Shown here: one piece after another, positions 1 through 7,673 of the stretch | Layout: every line of letters begins with the position of its first letter | Position numbering within the stretch: position 1 is the first letter of the stretch | Source of the DNA: an uncultured SAR116 cluster alpha proteobacterium | GTDB lineage: Bacteria; Pseudomonadota; Alphaproteobacteria; Puniceispirillales; Puniceispirillaceae | Length of the DNA: 64,000 bases | Assembly: GCA_902622515.1 (NCBI GenBank) | Contig: CACNQE010000001.1 | Span: forward strand, 1-64,000 | Direction: 5' to 3' | The notes under the pieces: model-generated | Seen by the model: only the letters and a program-made list of their open reading frames with translations | The model's database searches: none | Told to the model about the DNA's origin: nothing | Position numbers and translations under genes: made by a program

Positions 1-6
1 TGTATT

Positions 7-798
7 TTGATAGCACACGGGCGCTTTGATCAAGCCAGGCAGATTGGTATGAATCTATTTAAAGAAAAAAGCGATGTTGTAAATAAGATTATTAAAATTA
101 TTGATTATATTCAAAATTATGGTATGGAAAAATCATTTAAATTCAGAAATATAAATTATACATTTAATGTTTCTGGTCAAAATTGGGAGATTGATAATGT
201 TTTTATTGACGGCCGATTTTATGAGTTAAAAGAAATTGAATTAATTAGAAAGTTTATCCCAGACAATGGTGTTTTTTTAGATATAGGAGCTAACGTAGGA
301 AATCATTCAATTTTTATAAATAAAAATAGACCAGACGTAAAAATAATTCCAATTGAGCCAGAGCCAAGAGCTGTAAGTATATTAAAATCCAACATTAGAC
401 TAAACAAATGTAACAATATTAACACTAATTTTCTCGGGTATGCTATGTCATGCAGGCCTGGCTTTTCTTATCTTCAATGGAGGAGTTCTATTACAAGCAC
501 CCATATGTCTTTAAGAAACGGCAAACTCATAGAAGAGGGTATAAAAGTTCCTTGCATATTGTTGCAAGAAATTATTTGTAAAAATGCTTTTCTAAAGCTT
601 GATATAGAGGGTATGGAACGATTTATTTTAAACGATGCAAAAGATATCCTAATTAAGAACAAACCGACTTTAATGATTGAATGTTTAAAATCACACAAAC
701 ATAATAATTTAAATGAAATGCTGGACGGAATAAATTTCGAAGTCAGGGCAAGTATAGACTTGCCTGATGGACACAATCACTTAATTCAAATACTATGA
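7..798 (+). CDS. FkbM-family SAM-dependent methyltransferase
   Basis: The protein carries the Rossmann-type SAM-binding signature VFLDIGANVGNHS (about residues 89-101), followed by an IEPEP acidic stretch and the FLKLDIEGMER motif typical of the FkbM family. FkbM proteins methylate sugar or polyketide hydroxyls and are common in polysaccharide and glycan clusters; the substrate here is unknown. The frame is open to the left edge of the window. A TTG at 7 or an ATG at 49 could start it, neither with a good Shine-Dalgarno, so the 5' end may lie outside. The gene lies on the element side of the tRNA-Pro fragment at 1171-1231, which suggests accessory cargo. Confidence 0.8.
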   Translation: MIAHGRFDQARQIGMNLFKEKSDVVNKIIKIIDYIQNYGMEKSFKFRNINYTFNVSGQNWEIDNVFIDGRFYELKEIELIRKFIPDNGVFLDIGANVGNHSIFINKNRPDVKIIPIEPEPRAVSILKSNIRLNKCNNINTNFLGYAMSCRPGFSYLQWRSSITSTHMSLRNGKLIEEGIKVPCILLQEIICKNAFLKLDIEGMERFILNDAKDILIKNKPTLMIECLKSHKHNNLNEMLDGINFEVRASIDLPDGHNHLIQIL

Positions 799-889
799 AT
801 TGTTAAGTAATTTCCGAAATTTAGACGATAACGTCATTGTTTTGGAAGCTTTTTTATCAAATTTTAAAGAGCCATTTGCGAATATAACC

Positions 890-985
890 AATCATTTGTC
901 GTCCTAATAGTTGTGGGTAGGGGACAGTATTTGGAGTAGGTCGCTAATATAGACCCCTACGTGGGCTATGTAGTGGTCTTTCTGT
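890..985. repeat. Diverged noncoding repeat, copy A
   Basis: This 96-bp stretch aligns without gaps to 4298-4393 with about 23 differences by eye, mostly transitions. GTAGGGG (917-923) can pair perfectly with CCCCTAC (954-960). In copy B the same arms are largely kept with wobbles and one mismatch, so a folded RNA is possible. Downstream lie two direct copies of TGGCGTAAT at 1052-1060 and 1063-1071, spaced like integrase arm-type sites; copy B also has one TGGCGTAA at 4408-4415. The most economical reading is a decayed end of an integrative element. No protein is encoded. Confidence 0.6.
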
Positions 986-1170
986 AATCTCTACGTTAGG
1001 CAAAAAAACATCCACTTTTGTTCGCTACGTTTTTATAGTGGTGCGTAGTTATGGCGTAATTTTGGCGTAATAAAATCAGAAAGTAGATTCACATAAGTGT
1101 TTGTATGTGGTACAGTTTCGAGAGCCATTAGGTATGGCTAAAGAGTACACGCAGTTGTTCTCTGAAAGAC

Positions 1171-1231
1171 TGGTAGCGCACTACACTGGGGGTGTAGTGG
1201 GTCGTGGGTTCGAATCCCGCCGCTCCGACCA
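1171..1231 (+). pseudogene. tRNA-Pro(GGG) 3' fragment (attachment-site remnant)
   Basis: The stretch holds part of a D arm (TGGTAGCGCA), a full anticodon arm CTACA-CTGGGGG-TGTAG with anticodon GGG, a T arm around GGTTCGAATCC, and the 3' acceptor strand CGCTCCG followed by ACCA. The expected 5' acceptor strand CGGAGCG and the 5' half of the D arm are missing from 1081-1170, so it cannot make a tRNA. tRNA-targeting integrases leave such 3' copies at the distal end of an element. The orientation places the element to the left, continuing beyond the window, with an intact tRNA-Pro expected at its far end. Confidence 0.75.
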
Positions 1232-2316
1232 AATTTATTCAATTAATACAATATATTAAATGTATCCCATCGAAGATATATTTTGGCTAAATAGATATTC
1301 TGGTTCAAAAACTGGTTCAAAATTTGTGCGGCTGATTCCTTTATCTTCAGTCAAATCTCTCAAACACACAGAGGTATTTTGTCATCAAAGAAGAACGCCA
1401 AAACAAAGTACATCCCTTTTTGGCAATTGGGTAATCAATTAAATGCCATTTATTGGCTCTCAGAGGCTCTCTGAGTCGTTGACAATCAGTTCTTGTTATC
1501 AGAGATGCTAATGGGATTCCACTATCAGTTCTCATCAATAACCATCATATCACCAAGGGGTAGGGTGAATATAAGGGTAAAAGTATATAAATATAGATAA
1601 GCTCTGATAAGGATAATACCTTTTAATAGTCCAGATTGTTATGTGTTATATACGAATATTATCCCAATTACCAATTACCTTACCCTATTGAAGGGACGGT
1701 AATTGGTTATGTTATGAGAAGAATAGGGTATATATAAGAAATATACGGGAGCTATTGTATTAATAAATAAATACATAAAAACAGTGTATAAGACATTTTT
1801 ATTAAATCATATTCTTATCTGAAATAGATTGTACGCGTGATGATGTTAGGTTTGTCGCTATATCTGAAGGTTGGGGATGGTACTATCCAAATACCAAGTA
1901 ATCTAACCTGTTTGGTTAACAACTTTAAACTCTCATGATAAATTAATTTGACCGAGGTTTGGAGCATAAATGGTGGCACACAACTATTGGTACTTATATC
2001 GTGTAGGTAATAATTATAAATTTGCCTATTGAAAATCTTTGAAGCTGTTAATCATGCTCGTGGTTTTACCACTTCCACGAGGAGAAATTTATGTTCTGAA
2101 CACAATTGGAACAACAAGAAGACAAAAACTGAACTTAAGAAAAAATAGTCGTTAATAGCGACATTCATATTTTCTTCCTAAACTTGGACAACCGTTGCGC
2201 TGTATTTTTTTATGGTTATCGACTAAGTGCGTTACGCATTGACACTCCTATCTCTGTTTGGTGACTATATAACATAAAATACGAGTTTTTAGGTAAAAGT
2301 GTTTCAGGTAAATAAT
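1232..2316. other. Long region without a convincing gene; possible coding relic
   Basis: About 1.1 kb follows the tRNA-Pro fragment. Short open frames at 1260-1442 (+) and 1347-1538 (-) lack ribosome sites and recognisable motifs. The plus strand between about 1375 and 1540 reads like coding sequence interrupted by stops, suggesting a decayed gene of unknown type. A 10-bp perfect inverted repeat, ACCAATTACC (1670-1679) and GGTAATTGGT (1698-1707), spans an 18-nt loop. Nothing else stands out. Confidence 0.4.
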
Positions 2317-2880
2317 ATGGGTAAACAACTCGCATTTGGATTTAAAGGAACATTGTTTTCTATATTCATTTGGCTAATCATAGTTTTCTCAATAATTCTT
2401 GCTATAACTTATAAAGTTGAAATCAGTTCAATTTTTGACAAAACAAGAATTCCAGAGGTAATTAGCCGTATTTTTTCAGAAATATACCCATCTAAAGCAT
2501 TTATAGGAAATACTGGAGAAGTTAGGATAAATAAAGGTGCTGCTAATCAGTACTTTGTAGAGGGTAAGGTTAACAAAGAGACTGTATTATTCCTTGTCGA
2601 TACAGGTGCTACAAATACAGTACTTACTTTGAAGGATGCTGCAAAAGCTGGGATTAATGTCGAAAAACTTAACTTCAGAAATCCAATTAATACTGCTAAT
2701 GGAATAAATTATTCTGCTACCATATTAGTTAATTATCTTGAAATAGGGAACATTCAATTAAATGATTTCAAGATATTGGTTTTGCAGGACGGATTATTTA
2801 ATAGTCTTTTAGGAATGGACTTTATTTCTAAACTCTCAAAGTTTGAAGTTGAGAACAACGTTCTATTATTAAAGAAATGA
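2317..2880 (+). CDS. Membrane-anchored retropepsin-like aspartyl protease
   Basis: An N-terminal membrane helix (about residues 10-29) is followed by a single-domain clan AA protease with catalytic motif FLVDTGAT and, downstream, LLGMDFIS. This matches the bacterial TIGR02281-type family of about 120-200 residues with one DTG motif, which works as a homodimer. The domain would lie in the periplasm. The frame opens with GTG at 2299, but ATG 2317, after CAGGTAAATAAT, gives the better start. It is followed 6 nt later by a secreted lyase-like gene, so the two may be co-transcribed. Natural substrates of these proteases are poorly known. Confidence 0.75.
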   Translation: MGKQLAFGFKGTLFSIFIWLIIVFSIILAITYKVEISSIFDKTRIPEVISRIFSEIYPSKAFIGNTGEVRINKGAANQYFVEGKVNKETVLFLVDTGATNTVLTLKDAAKAGINVEKLNFRNPINTANGINYSATILVNYLEIGNIQLNDFKILVLQDGLFNSLLGMDFISKLSKFEVENNVLLLKK

Positions 2881-2886
2881 TATACC

Positions 2887-3783
2887 ATGCAAATCGTCAT
2901 TAAAATCGCAGTTGTATCCGTTCTCGCCCTGTTTGCTATCGTGGGAGTGGTTAGTATTTCTAAGGCAGAGGGAACTAGCATATTTTTTGATAATGGTAAA
3001 ATAGGTTTAACGGCTCCTATTCACTCAGGGTACACCAATCATTTCACATATGGTGAAGGACAAAAAGACTATAATTTTTCATTATTAACAGATGGTCCTG
3101 AGGCAAGAATGGGAAGCAAATATCAGCGTTTTGAATTAAGGAACGGGGATTGTTTTCCAATGGATGGTTGGAATGATTGTAAAAATGATAGGGAAAGGTT
3201 TGAATTTTCCAGTAGACCTAGGCAAAAACCGGTAGGACAAAAATGCTATTTTTATAGTTTGAAAATCACGCCTAACTTTTTTGATGTTCACCCAACCAAT
3301 ACAGATTTAGGTCAGGTTCATCAAATTGGTGGTCCTGAGGGAAAAGCTGGCGGCTTAAAATCTTTCCCCCCTTTAATACAGATTGGAGCAAAGAAAGGAA
3401 AATTAGTCTTTAAATGGCATAAGTTATCAGGCAACCCCAAAAATGTGCGTGATAAAACAGTGGAACGAACTTTTGCAAAGTTAAAAGAATTAAAGTCTAA
3501 ATGGACGGATATTTCTTTTTGTTTGGATTTTGAAAATCATAAAATGATTGGTTGGCTAAATGGAGAAAAGAAATTTCAAATAGATGAAAATCCTATATTT
3601 TTTGAACCTAAAGAAATCTATTTTAAATACGGGATTTATAGAAGTTTTTTAAGCAAGTATAAAAAAAGAAGAAAAACAGATGAGATGCCAACACAAGTTG
3701 TTTTTTACGATGAAATAAGAACTGGAAACACCATTGAAGAAGTTGATATTAACTTTAACCTATCATTGTTGCCAATAGATTAG
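2887..3783 (+). CDS. Secreted polysaccharide lyase-like protein
   Basis: A signal peptide ending near SKA-EG (about residue 28) precedes a beta-rich domain. The motifs RFELRNGDC, RERFEFSS, YFYSLKIT, LGQVHQ and FPPLIQI resemble the heparin lyase I-type jelly roll found in bacterial polysaccharide lyases (Pfam Polysacc_lyase). Such enzymes cleave uronic-acid polysaccharides by beta-elimination. The catalytic residues cannot be assigned with certainty, so substrate is unknown. Two Cys pairs could form disulfides in the periplasm. It lies just downstream of the aspartyl protease. Confidence 0.6.
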   Translation: MQIVIKIAVVSVLALFAIVGVVSISKAEGTSIFFDNGKIGLTAPIHSGYTNHFTYGEGQKDYNFSLLTDGPEARMGSKYQRFELRNGDCFPMDGWNDCKNDRERFEFSSRPRQKPVGQKCYFYSLKITPNFFDVHPTNTDLGQVHQIGGPEGKAGGLKSFPPLIQIGAKKGKLVFKWHKLSGNPKNVRDKTVERTFAKLKELKSKWTDISFCLDFENHKMIGWLNGEKKFQIDENPIFFEPKEIYFKYGIYRSFLSKYKKRRKTDEMPTQVVFYDEIRTGNTIEEVDINFNLSLLPID

Positions 3784-3824
3784 ATGCGAATTGAAAATTA
3801 TGAGAACCACCATGCGCTCCATAA

Positions 3825-4130
3825 TCACAGCTGTATATTTTCTTGATGTATTATTGCCCCAGAGTATGCTTTACAAACGTTTTCTTCATCCAGACGAATA
3901 CAAAGATGTTCAATAAGCTCAATCATATTGTGCGGGCCATTTACGTAATCCATGAATGCATCTATTGAGTTCCACTCGTTTATTACTAGCAGCTGCTCCT
4001 CTCTTGTATGAACAATGCTATAAACGTTTAGTCCTTCGATACCATCTTCGCGACTTTGTACAATTAAACTAGTTATTTCATCAACTGCACCTTCTTTTGG
4101 GGTCACAGCTATTACGCTCATCATTTTCAT
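3825..4130 (-). CDS. Antibiotic biosynthesis monooxygenase-like (ABM) protein
   Basis: A protein of about 100 residues with the pattern of a dimeric alpha/beta-barrel ABM domain: a first strand (SVIAVTP), a helix, then YSIVHTREEQLLVINEWNS and FMDYVNGPH. ABM proteins include small quinone or heme-type monooxygenases and many of unknown role. No cofactor residue can be identified. It stands alone on the minus strand with no close partner; a call of generic ABM fold is as far as the sequence goes. Confidence 0.6.
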   Translation of the reverse strand: MKMMSVIAVTPKEGAVDEITSLIVQSREDGIEGLNVYSIVHTREEQLLVINEWNSIDAFMDYVNGPHNMIELIEHLCIRLDEENVCKAYSGAIIHQENIQL

Positions 4131-4297
4131 AAACTAAACTCCAATATTGCGTCTTTGATTTAATATTTGGTGCCTCTCTCTCTTGTTGGAAGAGCATGAA
4201 TTTCCAATTAGAAATAGTGTTGCAGATTTATTAGCTAGATTAAAAGATAATTTATTCATTTCATTAAGACAATCGAAGACTTTTTTTTAATTGAAAT

Positions 4298-4393
4298 AAT
4301 CATTTGTCTTCCTAATATTTACAAGTAGAGGACAGTATTTGAAATAGGTTGCCTACACATACTCCTGCTTGCGCCATGTAATTGTCTTTCCGT
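4298..4393. repeat. Diverged noncoding repeat, copy B
   Basis: Ungapped match to 890-985, about three quarters identical by eye. Best kept are AATCATTTGTC, TCCTAATA and GGACAGTATTT. Similarity resumes downstream around TTTTGGCGTAA (4406-4415), as if about 60 bp of copy A were deleted here. There is no tRNA fragment downstream as there is for copy A. It lies in the 3.8-4.7 kb intergenic interval together with a hairpin and a tiny ORF. Confidence 0.55.
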
Positions 4394-4413
4394 TTGAATA
4401 TTTATTTTGGCGT

Positions 4414-4440
4414 AAAAAAAGGACAGCACAAAGGCTGTCC
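4414..4440 (-). terminator. Rho-independent terminator-like hairpin (minus strand)
   Basis: GGACAGC (4421-4427) and GCTGTCC (4434-4440) form a perfect 7-bp stem around a 6-nt loop. Seven A residues precede it on the plus strand, so a minus-strand transcript would end in stem plus U-tract. Read in the plus direction the same hairpin sits 17 nt upstream of a ribosome site and a tiny ORF, so it could instead act in a leader. No minus-strand gene ends close by; the nearest would be the aldehyde dehydrogenase beyond 5224. Confidence 0.55.
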
Positions 4441-4457
4441 AAGTTTAGGGAGGAAAT

Positions 4458-4520
4458 ATGCGTAAATGTATTTACGACTATTTTCTAATTATTTTAGCTT
4501 TTGTCTTTTTGCAATGCTGA
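4458..4520 (+). CDS. Putative 20-residue hydrophobic peptide
   Basis: ATG at 4458 follows a strong Shine-Dalgarno (GGGAGGAAAT) and opens 20 codons. The peptide has a short basic start (MRKC), a hydrophobic core (FLIILAFVFL) and ends QC before TGA, then a run of eight T. It resembles the signal segment of a very small lipoprotein but has nothing after the Cys. It may be a real microprotein, a leader peptide tied to the hairpin at 4421-4440, or chance. Confidence 0.35.
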   Translation: MRKCIYDYFLIILAFVFLQC

Positions 4521-4679
4521 TTTTTTTTCTTTTAAAATTAAAAAAATATAGAGACAAACTTGGTTACAAACTTATAATAGTTTCGAAGTATTTAAAATAA
4601 CTCAGAAATTGATTATTGCTAAATGGGAAAAGGTAAAGCTGTATTTTTAATATAAAAGACGAAGTTATGGAGAAGTCAC

Positions 4680-5129
4680 TTGAGTAAAAATATTGGAGGT
4701 TGCCATTGTGGCGCTGTAAAATTGGAAACTGACCTCAATCCAATGATAGTAAATCTATGCAATTGTAATAGGTGTAGAGTATTAACGGGTTCAATTGCTA
4801 TCGCAGCTTTATACTCAGATGAAGAGATTACTATGGCGGGTGAAACTAAGACCTACAATTATTTAGGTGGTAGTGGGATGGAGGTAGTTAACCATTTTTG
4901 TCCCAATTGCGGTTGCAGGATAGTTTCTTTTGCAGAAGCATTTCCTGGTATGGGCGCTTATCCTATTGGTATATTCGAAAAGTCTACTGAATTTATTCCT
5001 AAAAGCGAAATATTTACAAATTATAAGTTACCTTGGTTGCAAAACGACGGTTGTATAGAGGAAAGCTTCGAGGAAGCTGCTGTTGGTGAACGTTTGATGC
5101 TCCTTTTAGAAGAATTAGAGAATAGGTGA
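4680..5129 (+). CDS. GFA/CENP-V zinc-binding domain protein
   Basis: All features of the glutathione-dependent formaldehyde-activating (GFA) fold are visible: GGCHCGAV with C8 and C10, CNCNRC with C27, C29 and C32, and FCPNCGC with C74, C77 and C79. These Cys bind structural and catalytic zinc. The family includes S-hydroxymethylglutathione synthase-like enzymes, though many members have no tested activity. The start is TTG 4680 with GGAG upstream; the ATG at 4667 is out of frame. It is convergent with the aldehyde dehydrogenase; whether they share a role in aldehyde detoxification is only a guess. Confidence 0.85.
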   Translation: MSKNIGGCHCGAVKLETDLNPMIVNLCNCNRCRVLTGSIAIAALYSDEEITMAGETKTYNYLGGSGMEVVNHFCPNCGCRIVSFAEAFPGMGAYPIGIFEKSTEFIPKSEIFTNYKLPWLQNDGCIEESFEEAAVGERLMLLLEELENR

Positions 5130-5223
5130 GAATCTACTTTAATTTAAAAACAGTCAAGGGCAATCCTTTTAAAAATTAAATATAAAATTCAATTGGTTAA
5201 ACATAAATTTTCATGTTATCAAC

Positions 5224-6651
5224 TTATATAGTTTTTGTTCCTAAAATTGCTTTAACCTCAAGAAACTCTTCTAAACCCCATTTTTCTTTTTCTCGTCCAT
5301 TTCCTGATTGCTTGTATCCACCAAATGGTGCGTAAGCTCCTCCTGAACTGTAATTTATATGAATCTGGCCAGCGCGCAGTTTTCTGGCAATCAAGTTGAG
5401 CTGCTCTTCGTCTTTTCCAGAAATGTAAGCTGCCAATCCATATTCTGTGTTATTAGCAATGAATATAGCATCCTCGATATTTTTATAGGGTATAATAGAT
5501 AGAACTGGTCCAAATATTTCTTCTTTTGCTATCTTCATGTTATTATTGACCTCACCAAAAATGGTAGGTTTTATGTAATAACCCACCTTTAATCCATTTG
5601 GCTTTCCTATACCTCCTGAAAGTAACCTTGCTCCCTCATCTATGCCAATCTGGATAAGTTTTTGTACTTTTTCAAATTGAATATTACTTACTACAGGCCC
5701 AATCATTGTAGAATCTTCGTTTGGGTCTCCTACAATTATATTTTCAGCTTCTGATACTGCAATTTCATAAGCATCTTTTTTTCTAGAAATCGGGACAAGC
5801 ATCCGTGTTGGTGAATTACAAGATTGCCCTGTATTTTCCATACATTCTTGAACACCTTTTCTGATTGAAGTTTCGAATAATTCATCATCTAGAATAATAT
5901 TTGCTGACTTCCCTCCTAACTCTTGACAAACTCTTTTAACGCTATCAGCGGATGCTTTAGCTACTGAAATGCCTGCTCTTGTTGAGCCTGTAAATGACAT
6001 CATATCGATCCCAGGATGTGAAGACATTGCTTCTCCCACGATTTGACCGGTACCATTTATAAGATTAAAGGCACCTGCTGGAACTTTTGCCTCATCGAGT
6101 ATCTCACAAATAACAAGCGCTGAAAGAGGTGCAATTTCAGATGGTTTTAAAATAGCCGTACAACCTGACGCAAGGCAGGGGGCAAGTTTAGATAAAATCT
6201 GATTAATCGGCCAGTTCCAAGGAGTAATTAATCCACACACCCCTATGGGTTCATTTCTGATTATGAAATCTCTATATTGATATTCTGTTTTATGGGAATT
6301 CAGAGCTTCTATAGCTGCTTTAAGATGTCCTAGGCCAACCTTTGCTTGGGAATTTAGAGCAAGATGTTTAGGGGCGCCCATCTCAAATTGAATAGCGTGA
6401 GCTACGTCTTCTAACCTTCGTTTATAAATTTCTCTTATTGTAGTCAATAAATCTAATCTATGTTGAATAGAGAGTTGTGAATAACTATGAAATGAATGGC
6501 GTGCGGCTATGACTGCCTTTTCTACATCTTTTTCATTCCCTAGCTTAATTGTTCCAAGGCTTTTTTCTGTAGCTGGATTAATAATATGGAGTTCGTCAGG
6601 ACTATCTGATTTTACCCATTTGCCATTTATATAAAAATCATGTTTTTGCAT
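5224..6651 (-). CDS. NAD(P)-dependent aldehyde dehydrogenase family protein
   Basis: A full-length ALDH of 475 residues: N-terminal FYINGKWV, cofactor-binding ITPWNWP and FTGSTRAG, catalytic Glu in QELGGKS and nucleophile Cys in GQSCNSPTR (Cys278 counted from this start), then the C-terminal EIFGPV and FGGYKQSGNGRE motifs. It oxidises an aldehyde to the acid. The frame opens at a TTG two codons earlier, but ATG 6651 is preceded by AGAGAGA at good spacing. Substrate is not predictable. The nearby GFA protein might point to a reactive aldehyde, but there is no operon link. Confidence 0.92.
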   Translation of the reverse strand: MQKHDFYINGKWVKSDSPDELHIINPATEKSLGTIKLGNEKDVEKAVIAARHSFHSYSQLSIQHRLDLLTTIREIYKRRLEDVAHAIQFEMGAPKHLALNSQAKVGLGHLKAAIEALNSHKTEYQYRDFIIRNEPIGVCGLITPWNWPINQILSKLAPCLASGCTAILKPSEIAPLSALVICEILDEAKVPAGAFNLINGTGQIVGEAMSSHPGIDMMSFTGSTRAGISVAKASADSVKRVCQELGGKSANIILDDELFETSIRKGVQECMENTGQSCNSPTRMLVPISRKKDAYEIAVSEAENIIVGDPNEDSTMIGPVVSNIQFEKVQKLIQIGIDEGARLLSGGIGKPNGLKVGYYIKPTIFGEVNNNMKIAKEEIFGPVLSIIPYKNIEDAIFIANNTEYGLAAYISGKDEEQLNLIARKLRAGQIHINYSSGGAYAPFGGYKQSGNGREKEKWGLEEFLEVKAILGTKTI

Positions 6652-6919
6652 TCGCAATCTCTCTAAAAATTAAAAAAAGATAATTTTATATTTACGTTTT
6701 AACACCATGAAAGATATTTTAAAAAAAAATAACTTTTTTTTTAAAAGCCTAGACTAATAATTTGTTAGTTTATATCGGATTTTGAGTCATATCAAAATCA
6801 GTTCCAAATAATTTCTTCTTTTTTCTTTTCAATTTTTCTAAAAAAACTATTTTGATTTTAGATATTGAAATAATTCAATTCTAAGAGGATAGTTTGTATC
6901 TTTATAGGTTTAAGTTAAG

Positions 6920-7339
6920 ATGGATGCCTTAATAATAATAAAATTTGGGATTTTGTTACTTATACATTTTGGCTTAATATTTGGTCTGTCATCAATTGCA
7001 TCTTATTATCAAGAACCACTATTTTTATTCAAACGGCTTAATGTAAACGTATATAAACTGCCATTGGTTGTAAATTTTTTAATTGTTTCAATAGTGATAG
7101 CTCTTAGCGTGTTGACATTAATTCAAAATAAGATCAGCTTCTTTATTTTAAATGCAGCATTTTTATCGGTCTGGTTTTTGGAGCTCGGAGTAATATCCGG
7201 CAAACATTTTTTTTCATCACTATTGGGAAATGATTTACCAAAAGAAATTTGTATCTTTATTGGCTTTATTTTGGCTATTAATGGTGGCTATTTTACCTTA
7301 ATGTTTATAGTGAGATTATTTAGCTCATCCTCATTTTAA
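6920..7339 (+). CDS. Four-helix membrane protein, unknown
   Basis: The 139 residues contain four hydrophobic segments (about 5-28, 46-66, 74-92 and 108-131) and no recognisable motif or charged catalytic residues. I do not recognise the family. It is followed 10 nt later by a 69-residue single-span protein on the same strand, so the pair is probably an operon. No conserved neighbour explains its role. Confidence 0.6.
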   Translation: MDALIIIKFGILLLIHFGLIFGLSSIASYYQEPLFLFKRLNVNVYKLPLVVNFLIVSIVIALSVLTLIQNKISFFILNAAFLSVWFLELGVISGKHFFSSLLGNDLPKEICIFIGFILAINGGYFTLMFIVRLFSSSSF

Positions 7340-7349
7340 AGGTCTGTAA

Positions 7350-7559
7350 ATGGATAATAAGACTATTTGTGAATTATTTGAAAGTTCAGTTGAAGCGTCC
7401 GATTTTAAAAAATCGTTTATGTGTGCACAAGAATCTTTGAGAGAGGGTTTAATGAGTAGTCCATGGCCAGTATTAGTCTATGCTCTGAGCGTCATTTTTG
7501 TGGCATTTTTAATTCAGCGCGTGGCAACTAGTAATTCAAATAAAAACAAGAAAAATTAA
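7350..7559 (+). CDS. Small single-span membrane protein, unknown
   Basis: The 69 residues comprise an acidic soluble N-terminal half (EXLFESSVEASDF-like, starting MDNKTICELF), one transmembrane helix near residues 39-57 (WPVLVYALSVIFVAFLI) and a basic tail ending NKNKKN. It follows the 139-residue membrane protein by 10 nt with AAAGG upstream of the ATG. Unknown function; probably translated with its neighbour. Confidence 0.5.
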   Translation: MDNKTICELFESSVEASDFKKSFMCAQESLREGLMSSPWPVLVYALSVIFVAFLIQRVATSNSNKNKKN

Positions 7560-7673
7560 TTATAGATTTTTTAAGATACTCTCCTAACTTTTCCCTTTCG
7601 TAATATATTTGTAGTCGGTATTTAGGAAAGGGCTTTGGCTAGTGCAGAAAAACTCAAAGTATAAAATGGGAGG

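Noticed and set aside
1260-1538. Two short overlapping frames on opposite strands after the tRNA-Pro fragment
   Set aside because: Neither has a ribosome site or a family match; at best they are part of a decayed gene.
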